Shown here piece by piece: positions 61,209-64,000 of a stretch of 64,000 nucleotides of DNA. Source of the DNA: Varibaculum cambriense (GTDB lineage: Bacteria > Actinomycetota > Actinomycetes > Actinomycetales > Actinomycetaceae); the NCBI RefSeq assembly GCF_002848005.1, contig NZ_PKHX01000001.1, positions 323,101-387,100 of the forward strand, given 5' to 3'. The position numbers were made by a program, and so were the translations under genes. Under the pieces are notes generated by a model. That model saw only the letters and a program-made list of their open reading frames with translations, had not been told where the DNA came from and searched no databases. Every line of letters begins with the position of its first letter. Positions within the stretch are counted from its first letter, which is position 1.

Positions 61209-62353
61209 AGCTCGCCCTCACCAATCTCTCTATCCTTTTCCCCCAGGAACTAATCTCTCTAAGTGATTTTTGGGGAACCTACAGTTTTCGGGTGATGACC
61301 GCGGGAGCAATCCTGGTGGGTTTCTTCGCCGGAACCCTCGGATCCCTACTTTACGTGCGTAAACAATCCCTAGTTTCTGACGTTATTGGACATAGTTCCA
61401 TTGCCGGGATTGTGGGAGCCTTCGTAATTGCTTCGCTAATGGGCGCAGATGGACAATCGATCCTGGTTTTGACGATTGGAGCCACAATTTCCGGCTTGCT
61501 GGCTGTTGCCACCACCAATCTAATTGCAGAAAAATCCAAAGTGGGAGTAGAAGCCGCAATGGCGATTTCTCTGGCCATCTATTATGGCGGAGGCATGGTG
61601 GCCTTGAGGCTATTATCCTTTTCCCATTTCTCCGGACGCTCTGGTATTGCACAATACCTGTTCGGTAATGCCGCCACTATGCGTCAAATCGATGTGTTCA
61701 CCGTTGCTATCCTGGGTTTTACCGCTCTATTGATCGTCGTGATTTTCTGGAAGGAGATCGCGCTCTTTGCTTTTGACCCCGTAGGCGCCCAGGCAGCTGG
61801 TTTTTCCGGTAACCTTTTGATCGCCATTGTCACCTTGTGCACCACCGTAGGTATCGTGATTGGGGTTAAATCTGTAGGGGTAGTATTGATGGTTGCTTTT
61901 GCGATTATCCCCGCAGCTGCCGCCCGGCAGTGGACCGATCATCTACCGGTGTTATTCCTACTAGCTGGAGCAATAGGTGCACTTAGTGGCGGTTTTGGTT
62001 CTTATCTGGCAGTATCCATCGGTAAGGTGCCTACTGGACCGGTAATCGTAGTCATCCTTTCGCTGGTTCTAGCTATTTCTTTAGTTTTCTCTCCGCACCG
62101 CTCCTTGCTGGCTTATCGGTATCGCCGCCGCCGGCATATCCAAAATCTAAAGCACGAGCAGGAAGATAAGGGTTCCTTCGCTCAGACTAATTCCCGGAAA
62201 GAGCAGCCTACTAATCCTGCAGCAATAGCTAACCATCTGTATTTCTCACCGACAAAGGCGGAGGAAGACGGAACTCCCTCCGCAGTTGTCCAATCCGCCG
62301 GAACATTTAGCGACAACAAGTCCCAGCTAGACCCCGAGGTTAATCTGAAATGA
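61205..62353 (+). CDS. Mn/Zn/Fe ABC permease 1 with C-terminal extension
   Basis: A 382-aa ABC-3 family permease. Residues 1-300 hold about eight transmembrane helices with QSLVSDVIGHSSIAGIVG, the family's loop. The last 80 residues are hydrophilic (YRYRRRRHIQNLKHEQ), longer than usual; similar tails occur in TroC/MntC-type subunits. It overlaps both neighbours by 4 nt. Confidence 0.9.
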   Translation: MKLALTNLSILFPQELISLSDFWGTYSFRVMTAGAILVGFFAGTLGSLLYVRKQSLVSDVIGHSSIAGIVGAFVIASLMGADGQSILVLTIGATISGLLAVATTNLIAEKSKVGVEAAMAISLAIYYGGGMVALRLLSFSHFSGRSGIAQYLFGNAATMRQIDVFTVAILGFTALLIVVIFWKEIALFAFDPVGAQAAGFSGNLLIAIVTLCTTVGIVIGVKSVGVVLMVAFAIIPAAAARQWTDHLPVLFLLAGAIGALSGGFGSYLAVSIGKVPTGPVIVVILSLVLAISLVFSPHRSLLAYRYRRRRHIQNLKHEQEDKGSFAQTNSRKEQPTNPAAIANHLYFSPTKAEEDGTPSAVVQSAGTFSDNKSQLDPEVNLK

Positions 62354-63213
62354 GTTTTGTACTTGCAGCCTTATTACTAGCTATTACTACCTCGGTAACT
62401 TGCGCCCTGCCCGGCACCTTCTTGGTGTTGCGTCGTCAATCCATGCTAGTGGACGCCATGAGCCACGCAGTCCTACCCGGAATCGTGCTGGGAGCGTTGC
62501 TTTCTGGATCCACTTATTCTCCGATAATGGTGGTTCTTGCCGCTGGTTTTGGGTTGATTGTAGTTTTGGGAGCCAACTATCTCCAATCCACCGGTTTACT
62601 ACCTAAGGATGCCAGTCAAGGAGTTATCTTCCCCCTGCTATTTTCGGGCGGAGTAATTTTACTGTCCACTGCGCTGGCACATGTACATATCTGCGAGGAT
62701 ACGGTACTGACCGGTGACTTGAACCTGCTGGCTTTAGATACCGAAAGGTTGATAATCAGCAATTATGATTTTGGTCCGCGCGCCATGTGGATGCTGCTGA
62801 TAATTTTCTTAGCGAACGCACTATTTTTACTGCTCACCTATAAAGTTATGCAGCTTGTGACTTTCGATAGAGAATCAGCCCGAGTCATCGGGTTCCCCAT
62901 CCGCACGGTGGAAACTATATTCATGGTTCTGGTGGCCTTAACTATTGTGGTGGCTTTTTCTACTGCGGGCGCCATTCTTGTGATTGCCCTACTGGTAACC
63001 CCAGCCGCCACTGCGATTCTACTTTCTAATTCTCTCCCGAAAATATTTGCTTTCACCCTGATCATTGCGGTAATCAGCGCAATTATCGGTTTTATTACCG
63101 CTTGGCATTTCAACCTTGCCACCTCGGCGATGATGGCATTTACCGATGGGGTCTTATTCCTAATAGTTCTACTGATCAGCCGGGCACGCGCCCGTGTCAA
63201 GAAGCACGCTTAG
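62350..63213 (+). CDS. Mn/Zn/Fe ABC permease 2
   Basis: A 287-aa ABC-3 family permease with about eight transmembrane helices and RRQSMLVDAMSHAVLPGIVL. Two different permeases in one operon is the TroABCD/MntABCD/SitABCD layout, rather than ZnuABC with one. Confidence 0.92.
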   Translation: MSFVLAALLLAITTSVTCALPGTFLVLRRQSMLVDAMSHAVLPGIVLGALLSGSTYSPIMVVLAAGFGLIVVLGANYLQSTGLLPKDASQGVIFPLLFSGGVILLSTALAHVHICEDTVLTGDLNLLALDTERLIISNYDFGPRAMWMLLIIFLANALFLLLTYKVMQLVTFDRESARVIGFPIRTVETIFMVLVALTIVVAFSTAGAILVIALLVTPAATAILLSNSLPKIFAFTLIIAVISAIIGFITAWHFNLATSAMMAFTDGVLFLIVLLISRARARVKKHA

Positions 63214-63355
63214 AGCTATCCCAGCTGCTCCCTACCGATATCTGCCCTTTGTGTAGGAAATCTTCTCGAGACAGAATAACCCAGTAGAAGCTATTACCAT
63301 TTTCCCGGAGTTTTCACCCTTTTGGGTGTTCAGAAAAAAATTCCTGGTTGTTACT

Positions 63356-63379
63356 TTGAAAATGCAGGTTTTCAAAGAA
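63356..63379. other. Hairpin upstream of the small membrane protein
   Basis: CTTTGAAAA-TGCAGG-TTTTCAAAG, perfect 9-bp stem, in the gap after the metal operon. It may be a weak terminator or a leader structure. Confidence 0.4.
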
Positions 63380-63427
63380 GAAAAGCTGCACCTAGAACAA
63401 GTTTCACCCCGACCCTAAGGAGCTATC

Positions 63428-63814
63428 ATGACTGGCCAAGCCCCGGTTGCAAACCCAAATCTAGCAAGTCCGGATGTACCTAGCGTAAAGAAGAATATGG
63501 CACTGGCGGCTTTAATCATGACGATTATCGCCTCTTTGCTCATCATCTTGGGATTTTTCCTGGCCTCAAAGGATGGGGCGGCTGCCCTCAGTAATCTTGA
63601 TGTTGACGCAGCTCAAGCTGCAGACACCAAGCGACTTATTTTCTTGGGATTGGCTTCAGTTTTGAACTTGGTGGCATTCATCCTGGGATTAATCGCCCTG
63701 ATTAAGTCCCGCCCAAAGACCATGCCGCTGATCATTTTCCTGGTAGTGATTTTCTTGCCGTCAATCGCCACCGGAATTGGAACAGTAATCCAAAACAGCA
63801 TGGTGCACGTATAG
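63428..63814 (+). CDS. Small membrane protein with cytosolic N-terminus
   Basis: A 128-aa protein with three transmembrane segments (about 25-46, 70-91, 98-120) and a Pro-rich start (GQAPVANPNLASPDVP). Family unknown. GGAG lies 6 nt before the ATG. It may belong with the following SPFH gene, as small membrane proteins often do. Confidence 0.75.
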   Translation: MTGQAPVANPNLASPDVPSVKKNMALAALIMTIIASLLIILGFFLASKDGAAALSNLDVDAAQAADTKRLIFLGLASVLNLVAFILGLIALIKSRPKTMPLIIFLVVIFLPSIATGIGTVIQNSMVHV

Positions 63815-63825
63815 GTGACTAACTC

Positions 63826-63854
63826 CCGCTGCTGAGCACCTTTGCCAGCAGCGG
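63826..63854 (+). terminator. Hairpin after the small membrane protein
   Basis: CCGCTGCTG and CAGCAGCGG form a perfect 9-bp stem with an 11-nt loop. No T-tract follows, so termination is uncertain. Confidence 0.45.
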
Positions 63855-63900
63855 TAACAACCAACAGTAAGTTACTACTACTAGAGAAAAGAAGATTGAA

Positions 63901-64000
63901 ATGGGTTTGATTCAGGCGGTTAGCGGCGCGGTCGGTGGCGCCCTCCAAGATCAGTGGTTAGATGCGATTAGCGCTACGGATATGGGGGAAGGCATCGTTT
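63901..64000 (+). CDS. SPFH/YdjI-like protein, start only
   Basis: The first 33 codons of a gene cut by the window edge. MGLIQAVSGAVGGALQDQW fits the N-terminus of the YdjI-type SPFH (virion core protein-like) family, where a glycine-rich start precedes the SPFH domain. GAAAAGAAG lies upstream. The rest cannot be judged here. Confidence 0.6.
   Translation, partial: MGLIQAVSGAVGGALQDQWLDAISATDMGEGIV

Overview
The window looks like an actinobacterial chromosome, most plausibly a moderate-GC member of the Actinomycetaceae. This is inferred from the prophage protein families, GTG/TTG starts with strong AGGAG sites, a DtxR/IdeR-type operator and mixed codon use; the species cannot be named from sequence alone. 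It holds three blocks: an almost complete siphovirus-type prophage read mainly on the minus strand (about 1-42 kb), a plus-strand defence operon (42.2-51.2 kb), and a chromosomal accessory region running into metal-transport genes (51.2-64 kb).

Prophage, in minus-strand transcription order (right to left). The early block (41.98-36.4 kb) has a small basic protein, a sigma-70 region 4-like protein, two small proteins, a DUF2800 nuclease-like protein, a DUF2815 ssDNA-binding-like protein and a family A DNA polymerase. The replication block (35.0-29.7 kb) has a Bro-N/KilAC antirepressor, a nucleotide-metabolism-like protein, a primase/SF3 helicase, a VRR-NUC nuclease and an SNF2-type helicase. 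A RinA-like activator, an HNH endonuclease and TerS follow. A DNA-modification cassette (MetK, ParB-fused methylase, C5 methylase) splits TerS from TerL. Next come portal, ClpP-like protease, HK97 capsid, head-tail connectors, tail tube, tail chaperones with a -1 frameshift site, tape measure, Dit, tail fibre, holin and endolysin. At the left edge lie a zinc-ribbon HTH protein, a SHOCT-like protein and a serine recombinase. Five lone plus-strand genes (10415, 17001, 24655, 25444, about 35456) look like lysogenic-conversion cargo; one is an Abi_2 abortive-infection gene with a structured leader that may be an abiF-type RNA. No CI-like repressor was recognised.

Defence operon (42.2-51.2 kb). 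Six overlapping or closely spaced genes encode an NBR1-Ig-like domain protein, an excisionase-type HTH protein, a type III-like methyltransferase and restriction helicase-nuclease, and a Hachiman pair (HamA/DUF1837 and HamB). Four GGGACT boxes precede it. The HamA-like protein appears to lack the usual E-x-K nuclease residues.

Accessory/host region (51.2-64 kb). Multi-hairpin repeat elements bracket blocks carrying RhuM, a small membrane protein, a relB antitoxin gene broken by an in-frame TGA, an ABC-F ATPase and an MNT/HEPN toxin-antitoxin pair. Then follow a MacB/FtsX-type ABC transporter and a four-gene Mn/Zn/Fe transport operon (binding lipoprotein, ATPase, two permeases) with a DtxR-like box and an internal attenuator-like hairpin. 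A small membrane protein and the start of a YdjI-like SPFH gene close the window.

Two families of repeated upstream elements occur in the prophage: a 36-bp box in four copies, and ACTGGATAA-N17-TGTAT in three copies. Both look like a phage-specific regulatory network.
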